NCBI GenBank assembly: GCA_963981505.1
Contig: CAXCEI010000015.1
Location: 1 to 34,827, forward strand
Reading direction: 5' to 3'
Source: OPU3-GD-OMZ sp001901525
GTDB lineage: Bacteria; Pseudomonadota; Gammaproteobacteria; Methylococcales; Methylomonadaceae
DNA: 34,827 nucleotides
Below are positions 1 to 8,882 of the stretch, piece after piece. Under the pieces are notes generated by a model. It saw only the letters and a list, made by a program, of their open reading frames with translations, was not told the origin of the DNA and did no database searches. The translations under genes and the position numbers were made by a program. Position 1 is the first letter of the stretch; the number at the start of each line of letters is the position of its first letter.

Positions 1-106
1 TTGCCCGATACTTTTAATACGCATAACAACTGGACTTGTTGTATGATGAGTTTCATAGCACTTATGCGTGTGATTCCAATCTCTGATAAATCTCTTATAT
101 TTTAAT

Positions 107-1612
107 ATGCTTAAATTCTTATTACGTTGGGAGTTTACCTGTTTTTTATCGGGTATTTTATTAGCACTTTCATTTTCACCGACTGATTTATTTTATGCGC
201 CCTTTGTAGCGCTGGCCTTATTATTTAAAGCCCTTGATCAAGCGAATTGGAAACAGGCTTTATTTCGTGGTGGATTCTTTGGTTTCGGTTTTTTCGGTGT
301 GGCGGTCTCTTGGGTGTTTGTTAGTATCTATTTTTATGGACATGCTCATATTGTATTGGCCGTCTTACTGACATTAATTTTTTGTTTGTTTTGGTCACTT
401 TCCATCGTCTTATTTGCGACGTTATCGGTATCATTGACTGTACCGGGGAGTTATTCGAGAATTTTTATAATGCCGGTTATTTGGTGTTTAGTCGAATATT
501 TCAGAGGACAATTTATTTTTAATGGTTTCCCTTGGTTACAAATAGCTTACTCACAATTTGAGACTCCTTTTTCTGGGTTTATACCTGTGATTGGTGCTTA
601 CGGTGTTGGCTTTTTAATGGCTATTTGTTCATCACTTATTGTAATTGTCTCGACTTATAAAAAAGGTTTTTTTCTTTTTCCAATTTTGATTTTATTAGTT
701 TCTTATTCCGCGAATTATTTAAAGCATACGATATGGACTTTTCCTGACGGTAAGCCATTAACGGTGACACTTTTACAGGGCAATGTTTCACAAGATAATA
801 AGTGGGACCCCTCCTATAAAGATAAAACCCTTGACTGGTATAAAAGCAAAACAGAACAACATTGGGATTCTGATTTGATTATTTGGCCAGAAACAGCTAT
901 ACCCGCCTTTCAACATGAGATTGATGCTGACTTCTTAACTCCATTGTCAGATGATGCCAAGCGTCATGACACCGCATTGATTGTTAGTTTACCGATTAAA
1001 AATAATGAAAAAGGTGAGTATTACAATGCTGCTTTAACACTTGGTCAGGGACAAGGGGATTATAAGAAGATTCATCTCCTGCCTTTTGGTGAATATTTGC
1101 CACTGCAACCGTTATCAGGTTATTTGCTAGATTCTCTGAATATTATGCCTATTGGCAGTTTCACACCCGGTTCTGACCAACAACCTTTAATGCGGGCGAA
1201 AGGGTACCCCTTTATTTTAACTATTTGCTATGAGGCTGTTTTTGGTGAGCAAACGCCAGCTAGACTCAAGGATGCTCGCTTTTTGGTTAATGTGACTAAT
1301 GATGGTTGGTTTGGGCATTCTCTTGAACCCTATCAACACATGCAGATGGCCAGAATGCGTGCTTTAGAATCAGGACGCTATTTGCTGCGTGTAACCAATA
1401 CGGGCTTAACTGCAATCGTTGGCCCTAAAGGGCAGATGCATTATCAGGCACCGTTGTTTGAGCCAGCTGAACTGACCGGTAAAATTATACCAATGGCAGG
1501 TGTTACCCCCATTACGATGATAGGTGATAAGGCCATCGTTTTTATTATCGCGTTGTTTATACCCTTTTGGGTGAGTGTGGTTAACTATAGAAAAAAGTCG
1601 TCAATTAAATAG
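107..1612 (+). CDS. lnt: Apolipoprotein N-acyltransferase
   Basis: Lnt is an inner-membrane enzyme that adds the third acyl chain, taken from phospholipid, to the N-terminal cysteine of lipoproteins so that the Lol system can export them. The 501-residue protein is close to the usual length of about 510. The first 205 residues are a series of hydrophobic segments, followed by a periplasmic nitrilase-like domain and a last membrane segment at about 475-493. The nitrilase triad is visible: E262 in IIWPETAIPAF, K321 in YKKIHLLPFGEY and C374 in LTICYEAVFGE. The start has no clear Shine-Dalgarno sequence, but it begins at the usual hydrophobic N-terminus. The stop codon overlaps the convergent ParA-like gene by 8 bases. 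The lipoproteins LptE and BamE encoded in this window are expected substrates. Confidence 0.96.
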   Translation: MLKFLLRWEFTCFLSGILLALSFSPTDLFYAPFVALALLFKALDQANWKQALFRGGFFGFGFFGVAVSWVFVSIYFYGHAHIVLAVLLTLIFCLFWSLSIVLFATLSVSLTVPGSYSRIFIMPVIWCLVEYFRGQFIFNGFPWLQIAYSQFETPFSGFIPVIGAYGVGFLMAICSSLIVIVSTYKKGFFLFPILILLVSYSANYLKHTIWTFPDGKPLTVTLLQGNVSQDNKWDPSYKDKTLDWYKSKTEQHWDSDLIIWPETAIPAFQHEIDADFLTPLSDDAKRHDTALIVSLPIKNNEKGEYYNAALTLGQGQGDYKKIHLLPFGEYLPLQPLSGYLLDSLNIMPIGSFTPGSDQQPLMRAKGYPFILTICYEAVFGEQTPARLKDARFLVNVTNDGWFGHSLEPYQHMQMARMRALESGRYLLRVTNTGLTAIVGPKGQMHYQAPLFEPAELTGKIIPMAGVTPITMIGDKAIVFIIALFIPFWVSVVNYRKKSSIK

Positions 1613-2387
1613 GTTGGTTTATTTCCTGATGAAGTTTTCGGTATTCTTCCGTTATTTTGTGTTTTGGGGAAAAATGAATTAAGGGTTTAGCCGCTGAGTG
1701 TGACTCTTTTACCTTAATAGAAGGCGATAACCGTGTTTTTAAAACCCGTTGGCCTTCATTCTCAAGTTCTTCTACGAGTAACTTAGGTAATTTTGCCCGG
1801 CTTTGAAATTGATTAACAATGACGCCTTCAATTTCGAGTGAACCGTTGTGGTCTTCTTGAACTTCACTGATGGCATTTTTTAAGCGATAAAGCGCATCTC
1901 TGGAAAAGGCATCACAATCAAAAGGGATCAGACATCTCTCTGCGGCAATCAGTGCTGATTGACTGTAGTAGTTAAGAATCGGAGGGGTGTCAATATAGAT
2001 ATGATCAAAGCCCTCTAACTGATCTAGTGCTTCTCTGAGTTTATATATTTTATAACGAGAAACGAGACGGTCTTGCAGACCTTCAAGTTCAATGTGTGCA
2101 GGTATTACATAGAGATTTGGAAAAGGGGTTTCATGGATTAAATCATCTAAACCTGATGACTTATTTTTGCCGAAGAATCCAGAACCTAAGCAACCTTTAA
2201 AGAAATAAGCAATTGTTTTATCAGCATCGTCTATTTTATTTCCCAGTAAATAGTAAGTGCTGTTACATTGAATATCTAAATCAATAACCAGTGTGCGATG
2301 GTTTTTACTGGCGCTGATTGCTGCAAGATTACACGTTATTGTGGATTTACCAACCCCGCCTTTTTGATTGAAGATAACTCGACGCAT
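1605..2387 (-). CDS. Orphan ParA/MinD-type ATPase
   Basis: This is a 260-residue P-loop ATPase of the ParA (SIMIBI) class. It has the deviant Walker A motif KGGVGKST at residues 9-16 with signature lysine K9 and Walker lysine K14, the A' aspartates in DLD at 36-38, and a Walker B-like YIDTPP at 131-136. Such proteins form nucleotide-dependent dimers that position DNA or protein complexes. The gene lies alone on the minus strand between lnt and leuS. I see no ParB gene and noticed no parS-like site, so it is unlikely to be the main chromosome-partition ParA. An AGGA lies about 8 bases before the ATG, and a good promoter stands upstream. The cargo and biological role cannot be read from the sequence. 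Confidence 0.85.
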   Translation of the reverse strand: MRRVIFNQKGGVGKSTITCNLAAISASKNHRTLVIDLDIQCNSTYYLLGNKIDDADKTIAYFFKGCLGSGFFGKNKSSGLDDLIHETPFPNLYVIPAHIELEGLQDRLVSRYKIYKLREALDQLEGFDHIYIDTPPILNYYSQSALIAAERCLIPFDCDAFSRDALYRLKNAISEVQEDHNGSLEIEGVIVNQFQSRAKLPKLLVEELENEGQRVLKTRLSPSIKVKESHSAAKPLIHFSPKHKITEEYRKLHQEINQPI

Positions 2388-2426
2388 GGTTTGATTCCTG
2401 TAGGAAGACTGAAAAGTATGGCGGTA

Positions 2427-2454
2427 ATTATAAAGCGTCAGTAAATAATTTCAA
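2427..2454 (-). promoter_or_regulatory. Sigma70-type promoter for the ParA-like gene
   Basis: Read on the minus strand, TTGAAA (2449-2454) and a perfect TATAAT (2427-2432) are separated by 16 bases. They lie about 40 bases upstream of the ATG of the ParA-like gene. This is one of the clearest housekeeping promoters in the window and suggests the gene is expressed from its own promoter. Confidence 0.65.
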
Positions 2455-2575
2455 TAACTACTACTGCATAGATTAAAGGGATAGTTAATCAGACTTTCAT
2501 TAAGTTCATGCTTTTGATTTTAACAAGGGTACTGTATTCTAGCTATCTTGAATAATTTACAGATAAAATCGGATA

Positions 2576-5023
2576 ATGGAAGAAAACTATAGCCCTGCTG
2601 AAATCGAACTCCGCGCTCAAACCCTGTGGGATAAAGAAGGGACTTTTAAAGCACTCGAGGGATCTGATCAAGAAAATTATTATTGTTTATCTATGTTCCC
2701 TTATCCGAGTGGTCGTTTACATATGGGGCACGTTCGTAATTACACCATTGGTGATGTTATAAGTCGATATCAACGAATGCAAGGTAAAAATGTTTTACAA
2801 CCGATGGGCTGGGACGCCTTTGGATTGCCTGCTGAAAATGCAGCTATGCAACATAAGGTTCACCCTGCTGATTGGACTTATGAAAATATTGACTATATGC
2901 GGGACCAACTTAAGCGTTTAGGCTTCGGTTATGATTGGGATAGAGAACTTGCAACCTGTGATCCTAGTTATTATCGATGGGAACAATGGTTCTTTATAAA
3001 ATTATTCGAAAAAGGCTTGGTTTATAAAAAAACCGCACCCGTCAATTGGTGTCCTAATGATCAGACTGTACTTGCAAATGAACAAGTTATTGATGGTTGT
3101 TGTTGGCGTTGTGATACGGAAGTTGAGCGTAAAGAAATTTCACAATGGTTTATGAAAATTACCGCCTATGCGGATGAACTTTTAAGTTCATTAGAATCGC
3201 TGCAGGGATGGCCAGAACAGGTTCGAACGATGCAAACCAATTGGATTGGGCGTTCTGAAGGTGTTGAAATGGATTTCAGTGTACCGCAATTGGACGACCC
3301 GTTATCAATTTATACCACACGCCCCGATACACTGATGGGGGTGACTTACTTGGCTGTTGCAGCAGAGCATCCTCTGGCGCAATTAGCAGCGGGGAATAAT
3401 GCTGAAGTTCAGGCATTTGTCGAGGCGTGTCAGGTTATGGAGTCTTCAGAAGCTGCGATGGAGACCATGGAGAAATTGGGTATTGATTCCGGATTTACTG
3501 CTTTGCATCCAATCACTAATGACCCCGTGCCTGTCTGGATCGCCAATTTTGTATTGATGAGTTATGGTACCGGGGCGGTTATGTCTGTTCCTGCCCATGA
3601 CCAGCGCGATTATGAGTTTGCGCAGAAATATAATATTCCTGTTCAGCAAGTTATTTTTTCAGAGTCTGACAGTGATGATTGTTCAACGCAGGCATTTACG
3701 GACAAAGGTTTTTTAAAAAATTCGGGTGAATTTGACGGCTTAAGTTCGGAGGCCGCTTTTGACGCCATCGCTGAAAAATTAAAGCAACAGAATAAAGGTG
3801 AGCGTAAGGTGAATTATCGTCTACGTGATTGGGGCGTTTCGAGACAACGGTATTGGGGAACGCCCGTTCCAATTATTCACTGTAAAGACTGTGGCATAGT
3901 GCCTGTTCCAGAAGCTGATTTACCGGTTGAGTTACCGCGTGATGTTGCGCTTGATGGAGCTAGCGCCCCCTTGGCAGCGCATAAAACTTTTAAAGAAGTT
4001 GAATGCCCTAAATGTGGACTGGGTGCTGAAAGAGATACTGATACTTTTGATACCTTTATGGAGTCATCATGGTATTTTGCGCGTTTTGCCAGTCCCAGTA
4101 AAACATCCATGTTGGATCAAACGGTTAATAATTGGTTACCCGTCGATCACTATATTGGTGGGATTGAGCATGCTATTTTACATTTACTGTATGCTCGTTT
4201 TTATACTAAATTATTGCGCGATGAAGGTTTAGTTACGGTTGATGAACCGTTTAAGAATCTGTTAACACAGGGAATGGTTCTAAAAGACGGCAGTAAAATG
4301 TCTAAGTCCAAAGGTAATACTGTTGATCCGCAATCATTGATTGAACGCTATGGTGCTGACACGGTTAGGTTATTTATTATGTTTGCAGCCCCCCCTGAGC
4401 AATCACTGGAATGGTCAGATAGTGGTGTTGAAGGCAGTTTTCGATTTATAAAACGATTGTGGCGGCAAGTTTATTTGCACAGTAAGGCAGGTATTATTGT
4501 TGATTACAGTTTTGATCATAGTGTGTTATCTACGGTCCAAAAAGATATGCGCCGGCAATTACATGAAGTCATTCAAAAAGTGACTGATGATATGGGGCGG
4601 CGATTTATTTTTAATACCGCCATAGCGGCGAATATGGAATTGATTAATGCAATTTCTAAATTTGAAGATAATTCAACGGTGGGTTTGGCAATTAAACAAG
4701 AGGCATTAGAAAGTGTTGTGTTGATGTTAATGCCTATTGCCCCCCATGTCTGTCAGGAATTGGCTTTACAATTAGGGCTAACCGCAGATCGGCTTCAGCG
4801 TTGGCCTCGGTGTGATGAAAGCGCTTTAGCGAAGGATACCTTACCGATTATGATTCAGGTTAATGGGAAACTACGCGGTAGGCTTGAGCTTGCACCCAAT
4901 ACCAGTCGTGACGTTATTGAGGCATTTGCTAAGAAAGACCCGAAAGTAATGACTTTTATTGGCGATAAAGCGATTAAGAAAATTATTGTGGTGCCTAATA
5001 AATTGGTTAATATCGTTATCTAA
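2576..5023 (+). CDS. leuS: Leucyl-tRNA synthetase
   Basis: LeuS is a class I aminoacyl-tRNA synthetase that charges tRNA-Leu in the cytoplasm. The HIGH motif is HMGH at residues 49-52 and the KMSKS loop is at 574-578. The CP1 editing domain, which hydrolyses mischarged tRNA, has TTRPDTLMG starting at T247 and the editing-site sequence GTGAVMSVPAHDQRDYEF. An N-terminal zinc-type site lies around NWCPND and CCWRC. A second pair of CxxC motifs, CKDC and CPKC, lies before the DTFDTFMESSW block. At 815 residues it is about 45 shorter than the E. coli enzyme. The difference is explained by a direct run from QGMVLKDG into SKMSKS, so the leucine-specific insertion seen in E. coli is missing. It leads the leuS-lptE-holA gene set. 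Confidence 0.98.
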   Translation: MEENYSPAEIELRAQTLWDKEGTFKALEGSDQENYYCLSMFPYPSGRLHMGHVRNYTIGDVISRYQRMQGKNVLQPMGWDAFGLPAENAAMQHKVHPADWTYENIDYMRDQLKRLGFGYDWDRELATCDPSYYRWEQWFFIKLFEKGLVYKKTAPVNWCPNDQTVLANEQVIDGCCWRCDTEVERKEISQWFMKITAYADELLSSLESLQGWPEQVRTMQTNWIGRSEGVEMDFSVPQLDDPLSIYTTRPDTLMGVTYLAVAAEHPLAQLAAGNNAEVQAFVEACQVMESSEAAMETMEKLGIDSGFTALHPITNDPVPVWIANFVLMSYGTGAVMSVPAHDQRDYEFAQKYNIPVQQVIFSESDSDDCSTQAFTDKGFLKNSGEFDGLSSEAAFDAIAEKLKQQNKGERKVNYRLRDWGVSRQRYWGTPVPIIHCKDCGIVPVPEADLPVELPRDVALDGASAPLAAHKTFKEVECPKCGLGAERDTDTFDTFMESSWYFARFASPSKTSMLDQTVNNWLPVDHYIGGIEHAILHLLYARFYTKLLRDEGLVTVDEPFKNLLTQGMVLKDGSKMSKSKGNTVDPQSLIERYGADTVRLFIMFAAPPEQSLEWSDSGVEGSFRFIKRLWRQVYLHSKAGIIVDYSFDHSVLSTVQKDMRRQLHEVIQKVTDDMGRRFIFNTAIAANMELINAISKFEDNSTVGLAIKQEALESVVLMLMPIAPHVCQELALQLGLTADRLQRWPRCDESALAKDTLPIMIQVNGKLRGRLELAPNTSRDVIEAFAKKDPKVMTFIGDKAIKKIIVVPNKLVNIVI

Positions 5024-5031
5024 GTTACTGG

Positions 5032-5763
5032 GTGAAAAAATCAATGTATAAAATCTTTACGGTTATTCTTTTAGTAATTTTTTTAACCGGATGTGGTTAT
5101 AAAATCAGAGGTCAATTGGTATTGCCTGCGGGTATTCAGGCCATACACTTAGTGGGAGCCTCACCTGAACTGGTCACTGCTTTTGAAAAAGCCTTTCGGT
5201 TTTCATCAGCTACGTTGGTTAGGCAGCCCACCGATACAAGCGTCACGATTAAGATTCTTGAAGACCGATTTGAACGCAGAACAGCCTCTTTAACATCACT
5301 GGGTAAGAGTACTGAATTTGAAGTGATCAGTTTTTTACGTTACGAGGTATATAATACGCAAGGGGAGTTGTTAATTGATCAACAGGAACTTACTGACTCA
5401 CGCGTTTACTTTAATGATCAGAAACAGATTATTGCGAAACAACATGAGGAAAAACTAATTCGCCAAGAAATATATACTGCGGCTATTTCCCGATTAATTG
5501 ATCAGGTTTTGTTAGGGTTGAGAAAGGTTAAATTACCGGCAGGTCATTTAACGCCAACAGATTTGCCAGCTAGATCAGCGGTGACGCCTGCAGGCCCGAT
5601 AAGTGCAAGTGTTACGGAGTCTCTCGAAAATAAAGCGGATCTTATTATTAATAAAGTAAGAGAGCAAGTCGAAGCTATTTCAGAGACGGTCCAACAACTT
5701 AAAATTAATGAGATGATTGAGGCTACAGATCAAGACGGTGACGTTGATTTAGGAACTCAGTAA
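5032..5763 (+). CDS. lptE: LPS-assembly lipoprotein LptE (RlpB)
   Basis: LptE is an outer-membrane lipoprotein that plugs the LptD barrel and helps insert lipopolysaccharide into the outer leaflet. The N-terminus is a lipoprotein signal ending in the lipobox LTGC with the acylated cysteine at residue 21, followed by GYKIRG, the usual start of the mature family. The GTG at 5032 is listed. An ATG at 5044 has a GGTGA about 7 bases upstream and would also keep the whole signal. Position between leuS and holA is the conserved gammaproteobacterial one. The protein is longer than E. coli LptE (about 193 residues). Past about residue 165 it carries a Pro/Thr/Ala-rich linker and then an acidic helical stretch ending in DQDGDVDLGTQ. 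That tail is not typical of the family. Confidence 0.88.
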   Translation: MKKSMYKIFTVILLVIFLTGCGYKIRGQLVLPAGIQAIHLVGASPELVTAFEKAFRFSSATLVRQPTDTSVTIKILEDRFERRTASLTSLGKSTEFEVISFLRYEVYNTQGELLIDQQELTDSRVYFNDQKQIIAKQHEEKLIRQEIYTAAISRLIDQVLLGLRKVKLPAGHLTPTDLPARSAVTPAGPISASVTESLENKADLIINKVREQVEAISETVQQLKINEMIEATDQDGDVDLGTQ

Positions 5764-5780
5764 ATAATAAGATTACTAAG

Positions 5781-6812
5781 ATGCGGGTCAGGCCGGAACA
5801 GTTAACTTCAATTTTATCTAAAAATTTAGCATCTTGTTTCTGGGTAACTGGGGATGAGCCGCTACAATGTATAGAACTTGCCGAGCAGATTCGTCAGACT
5901 GCTAAAAAAGCAGGTTATACACAACGCGACGTATTGACAGTTAATGCTGGTTTTAACTGGGCTTCTCTTTTGCAAATGGCTGTTATACCTTCACTTTTTG
6001 CAGAACAAAAAATAATAGAATTACAGATGCCTTCGGGGAAGCCCGGTCGAGAAGGGTCTGCTGCACTCATTGACTATTTTGAACGACAACCTAAAGATAC
6101 CTTATTGTTAATTACCTCTGGGAAGGTCGCTTCCAGTGCCTTAAAAAGTCGCTGGGTGCAGTGTATTGATGCCACGGGTGTCATTATTCAAGTCTGGCCT
6201 TTAGAAGGTGAACAGTTACTGTCTTGGGTAGCAAAGCGTTTGAAAAGCAAAGGCTTTGACACCCAAATGGATGTTGTGAAATTACTTGCTTTGAGAGCAG
6301 AAGGTAATTTGTTGGCTTTAGCCCAGGATATTGAAAAACTTTATGTTATGTATGAGCCGGGATTATTGAAGCGTGAACAAGTAGAGACATGGGTTGTAGA
6401 TAATTCGCGCTATGATGTTTTTAAGCTAGTTGATGCCATGTTGCTTGGGAAAGTACTTAGAAGTATGAAGATTCTTAATAATCTTCAGCACTCCGGAGTA
6501 CCCGTACAGATTGTCATTTGGGCCATTGTTAAAGAGCTACGGTTATTGATTGAATTAAAATTAGCAGGGGATCATGTCAATCTAAGAGCACGGGTTTATC
6601 GAGAACAACGTATTTGGGATAAGCGTAAGGGACTGTTAGAACATACGCTACAGCGAATCGATATGCCGTTTTTGGAACAAGCGATTTTATTGGCAGGGGT
6701 CGCTGATCGTCAAGGTAAAGGACTCGCTACGGGTGATGAATGGGAAACAATATTACAGCTTTGCTTGTCTTTTTCGGAAAAAGAAAAAATTAATTTCAAA
6801 TTATTGTCTTGA
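5781..6812 (+). CDS. holA: DNA polymerase III delta subunit
   Basis: HolA is the clamp-loader subunit that opens the beta sliding clamp during replication. The 343-residue length equals that of E. coli HolA. Recognisable blocks are MRVRPEQL at the start, ASCFWVTGDEPL, the LLALAQDIEKL segment in the middle, and the VDAMLLGK / VIWAIVKELRLL helices of the C-terminal collar domain. It begins 18 bases after the lptE stop and is probably co-transcribed with leuS and lptE. In many relatives the next gene is nadD; here it is htpG. The TGA stop codon lies inside the -35 box of the htpG heat-shock promoter. Confidence 0.95.
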   Translation: MRVRPEQLTSILSKNLASCFWVTGDEPLQCIELAEQIRQTAKKAGYTQRDVLTVNAGFNWASLLQMAVIPSLFAEQKIIELQMPSGKPGREGSAALIDYFERQPKDTLLLITSGKVASSALKSRWVQCIDATGVIIQVWPLEGEQLLSWVAKRLKSKGFDTQMDVVKLLALRAEGNLLALAQDIEKLYVMYEPGLLKREQVETWVVDNSRYDVFKLVDAMLLGKVLRSMKILNNLQHSGVPVQIVIWAIVKELRLLIELKLAGDHVNLRARVYREQRIWDKRKGLLEHTLQRIDMPFLEQAILLAGVADRQGKGLATGDEWETILQLCLSFSEKEKINFKLLS

Positions 6813-6835
6813 AAAATTTTCAACTACCCCCATAA
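6808..6835 (+). promoter_or_regulatory. Sigma32 (heat-shock) promoter of htpG
   Basis: CTTGAAA at 6808-6814 and CCCCATAA at 6828-6835 are separated by 13 bases. This matches the RpoH consensus (CTTGAAA, 11-16 bases, CCCCATnT) very closely. It stands about 70 bases before the ATG of htpG, a known RpoH-regulated chaperone gene in E. coli. The -35 box contains the holA TGA stop codon at 6810-6812, so the promoter begins inside the preceding gene. Confidence 0.85.
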
Positions 6836-6902
6836 ATAGCATTAGGTTAATGATCTAACAATCACGTGATGTATTTATAATTTTTTAGGAAGAAATATTA
6901 AA

Positions 6903-8828
6903 ATGACTGTTGAAGCAAAAAAAGAAACCTTAGGATTTCAAACGGAAGTAAAGCATTTATTGCATTTAATGATTCATTCGTTATACAGCAATAAGGAAAT
7001 CTTTCTTAGGGAACTTATTTCAAATGGCTCTGATGCTGCCGATAAGCTCAGATTTAATGCTTTATCTGACGATACTTTGTACGAAGGTGATACGGAGCTA
7101 AAAATCCGTGTTGAATTTGATAAAGAAAAACGGACTATTACCTTGACGGATAACGGTATTGGTATGACCCGTGAGGAAGTTCAAGAACATATTGGGACGA
7201 TTGCTAAATCAGGGACTAAACAGTTTTTCGAATCTTTAACCGGTGATCAAGCTAAAGACAGTGAGCTAATTGGGCAGTTTGGTGTGGGTTTTTATTCGTC
7301 ATTTATTATTGCGGATAACGTTATTTTAACGACACGCAAAGCGGGTGTTTCTGCCGATGAAGGGGTCCAGTGGCAGTCTAAAGGAGATGGAGAGTATACC
7401 CTTGAAACTGCGCATTGTCCTCAACGAGGCACCTCGGTTGTCTTAGCATTGAAAGAGGGTGAGGATGAATTCTTGAATGGTTATACCTTACGTTCAATAA
7501 TTAAAAAGTTTTCAGACCATATTTCAGTGCCGGTGGTTATGGATAAAGAGCCTATGCCGACCGCAAGTGATGAAGAGAATGCAGAAGAGACTGAAGTAGC
7601 GGCAATTGAGGAAGAAGTTGTCAACAGCGCCTCAGCACTGTGGGCTAAGTCTAAACAGGAAATTGACGACGAAGCTTATAACGAATTTTATAAGCATATG
7701 GGGCATGATTTTCAAGACCCACTGACTCATATTCATAGTCGAGTAGAAGGAACCAATGAATATACGTTATTGTTGTATGTTCCCGCCAGAGCACCTTTTG
7801 ATTTGTGGGATAAAGACAGTAAACAAGGTGTAAAACTTTATGTTCGTAAAGTTTTTATTATGGATGATGCGGATAAATTAATGCCGCGTTACCTACGCTT
7901 TATCAAAGGGGTCATTGATTCTGATTCACTTCCGTTAAATGTCTCTAGAGAAATTCTACAACAAAGTAGACAGTTGGATGTTATTCGATCGGGTGCGGTT
8001 AAAAAGGTACTGGGTCTTTTGGAAGGGCTTGCGAAGAATGATTCAGAAAAATACGCAACTTTCTGGGAGCAATTTGGTACGGTGATTAAAGAAGGTCCTA
8101 TTGAGGATTTTAAAAATAAAGATAGAATTGCTAAATTACTTCGCTTTGCAACCACGCAAAGTGAAGGCGAGAAACAAACCGTCGGCCTTGAAGGCTATGT
8201 GTCGCGAATGAAAGAGGGGCAAGATAAGATTTATTTTGTTACCGCTGATAGTTATGGAGCGGCTAAGAACAGTCCACATTTAGAGATTTTTAATAAGAAA
8301 GGTATTGAAGTTTTATTATTGTCAGATCGTGTCGATGAATGGTTGATTTCACACCTAACTGAATTTGAGGGTAAAACCCTACAGTCGGTTGCTAAAGGTG
8401 GGTTAGATTTAGGGCAATTAGATGATGAAGACGACAAAAAAGAACAAGATGCCGTTAATAAGGATTTTGAGTCGGTTATTAAGCAAACCAAAGAAATTTT
8501 AGGTGATAAAGTGACTGAAGTTAGACTCAGTCAACGGTTGACTGACTCACCGTCTTGTTTGGTGACTGAAGATTCAGCAATGAGTCTTAATATGGAACGA
8601 ATTATGAAAGAAGCCGGGCAGTCGTTTGGAGACAGTAAGCCTATTTTTGAATTAAACCCGACGCATCCTTTAGTGTTAACCATGAAAGATGAACAGGATG
8701 ATGATCGTTTTTCTGATTTGACAAATATTTTGTTTGATCAGGCGATTCTGAGTGAAGGGGGTCAATTAACTAATCCGGCAGATTATGTGCATCGATTGAA
8801 TGGCTTGTTACAAGGCTTATTGAAATAA
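6903..8828 (+). CDS. htpG: Chaperone HtpG (bacterial Hsp90)
   Basis: HtpG is the cytoplasmic ATP-dependent Hsp90 chaperone that remodels client proteins, often together with DnaK. The 641-residue protein has the GHKL ATPase motifs in order: SNGSDAADKLR, TDNGIGMT and GQFGVGFYSSF. The middle-domain signature SDSLPLNVSREILQQ and a complete C-terminal dimerisation region follow. An acidic stretch around EENAEETEVAAIEEE lies between the N-terminal and middle domains and accounts for part of the extra length over E. coli HtpG (624). AGGAAG at 6887-6892 lies 10 bases before the ATG. The upstream sigma32-type promoter and downstream terminator suggest it is its own heat-inducible transcription unit. 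Confidence 0.98.
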   Translation: MTVEAKKETLGFQTEVKHLLHLMIHSLYSNKEIFLRELISNGSDAADKLRFNALSDDTLYEGDTELKIRVEFDKEKRTITLTDNGIGMTREEVQEHIGTIAKSGTKQFFESLTGDQAKDSELIGQFGVGFYSSFIIADNVILTTRKAGVSADEGVQWQSKGDGEYTLETAHCPQRGTSVVLALKEGEDEFLNGYTLRSIIKKFSDHISVPVVMDKEPMPTASDEENAEETEVAAIEEEVVNSASALWAKSKQEIDDEAYNEFYKHMGHDFQDPLTHIHSRVEGTNEYTLLLYVPARAPFDLWDKDSKQGVKLYVRKVFIMDDADKLMPRYLRFIKGVIDSDSLPLNVSREILQQSRQLDVIRSGAVKKVLGLLEGLAKNDSEKYATFWEQFGTVIKEGPIEDFKNKDRIAKLLRFATTQSEGEKQTVGLEGYVSRMKEGQDKIYFVTADSYGAAKNSPHLEIFNKKGIEVLLLSDRVDEWLISHLTEFEGKTLQSVAKGGLDLGQLDDEDDKKEQDAVNKDFESVIKQTKEILGDKVTEVRLSQRLTDSPSCLVTEDSAMSLNMERIMKEAGQSFGDSKPIFELNPTHPLVLTMKDEQDDDRFSDLTNILFDQAILSEGGQLTNPADYVHRLNGLLQGLLK

Positions 8829-8838
8829 GCGTGAAAGT

Positions 8839-8874
8839 TTGTTTGCTCCGACGGTGTCTAGTCGGAGCAAACAA
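8839..8874 (+). terminator. Perfect 14-bp hairpin after htpG
   Basis: Arms 8839-8852 and 8861-8874 are perfect reverse complements with an 8-base loop. The stem is GC-rich at its tip (GCTCCGAC / GTCGGAGC). No T-run follows, so on its own it is not a classic intrinsic terminator. It may instead protect the htpG transcript's 3' end or act together with the next hairpin. Confidence 0.6.
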
Positions 8875-8882
8875 CATTATTG

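Noticed and set aside
19..69. Inverted repeat ACGCATAA / TTATGCGT in the first 106 bases, and a frame ending in TAA at 15-17 that could be the tail of an upstream gene.
   Set aside because: The arms are only 8 bases and 35 apart, and four codons are too few to identify a gene.
3927..4232. 101-codon open frame on the same strand within leuS.
   Set aside because: It is a shifted frame inside the leuS catalytic region with no family likeness; leuS is intact, so there is no frameshift.
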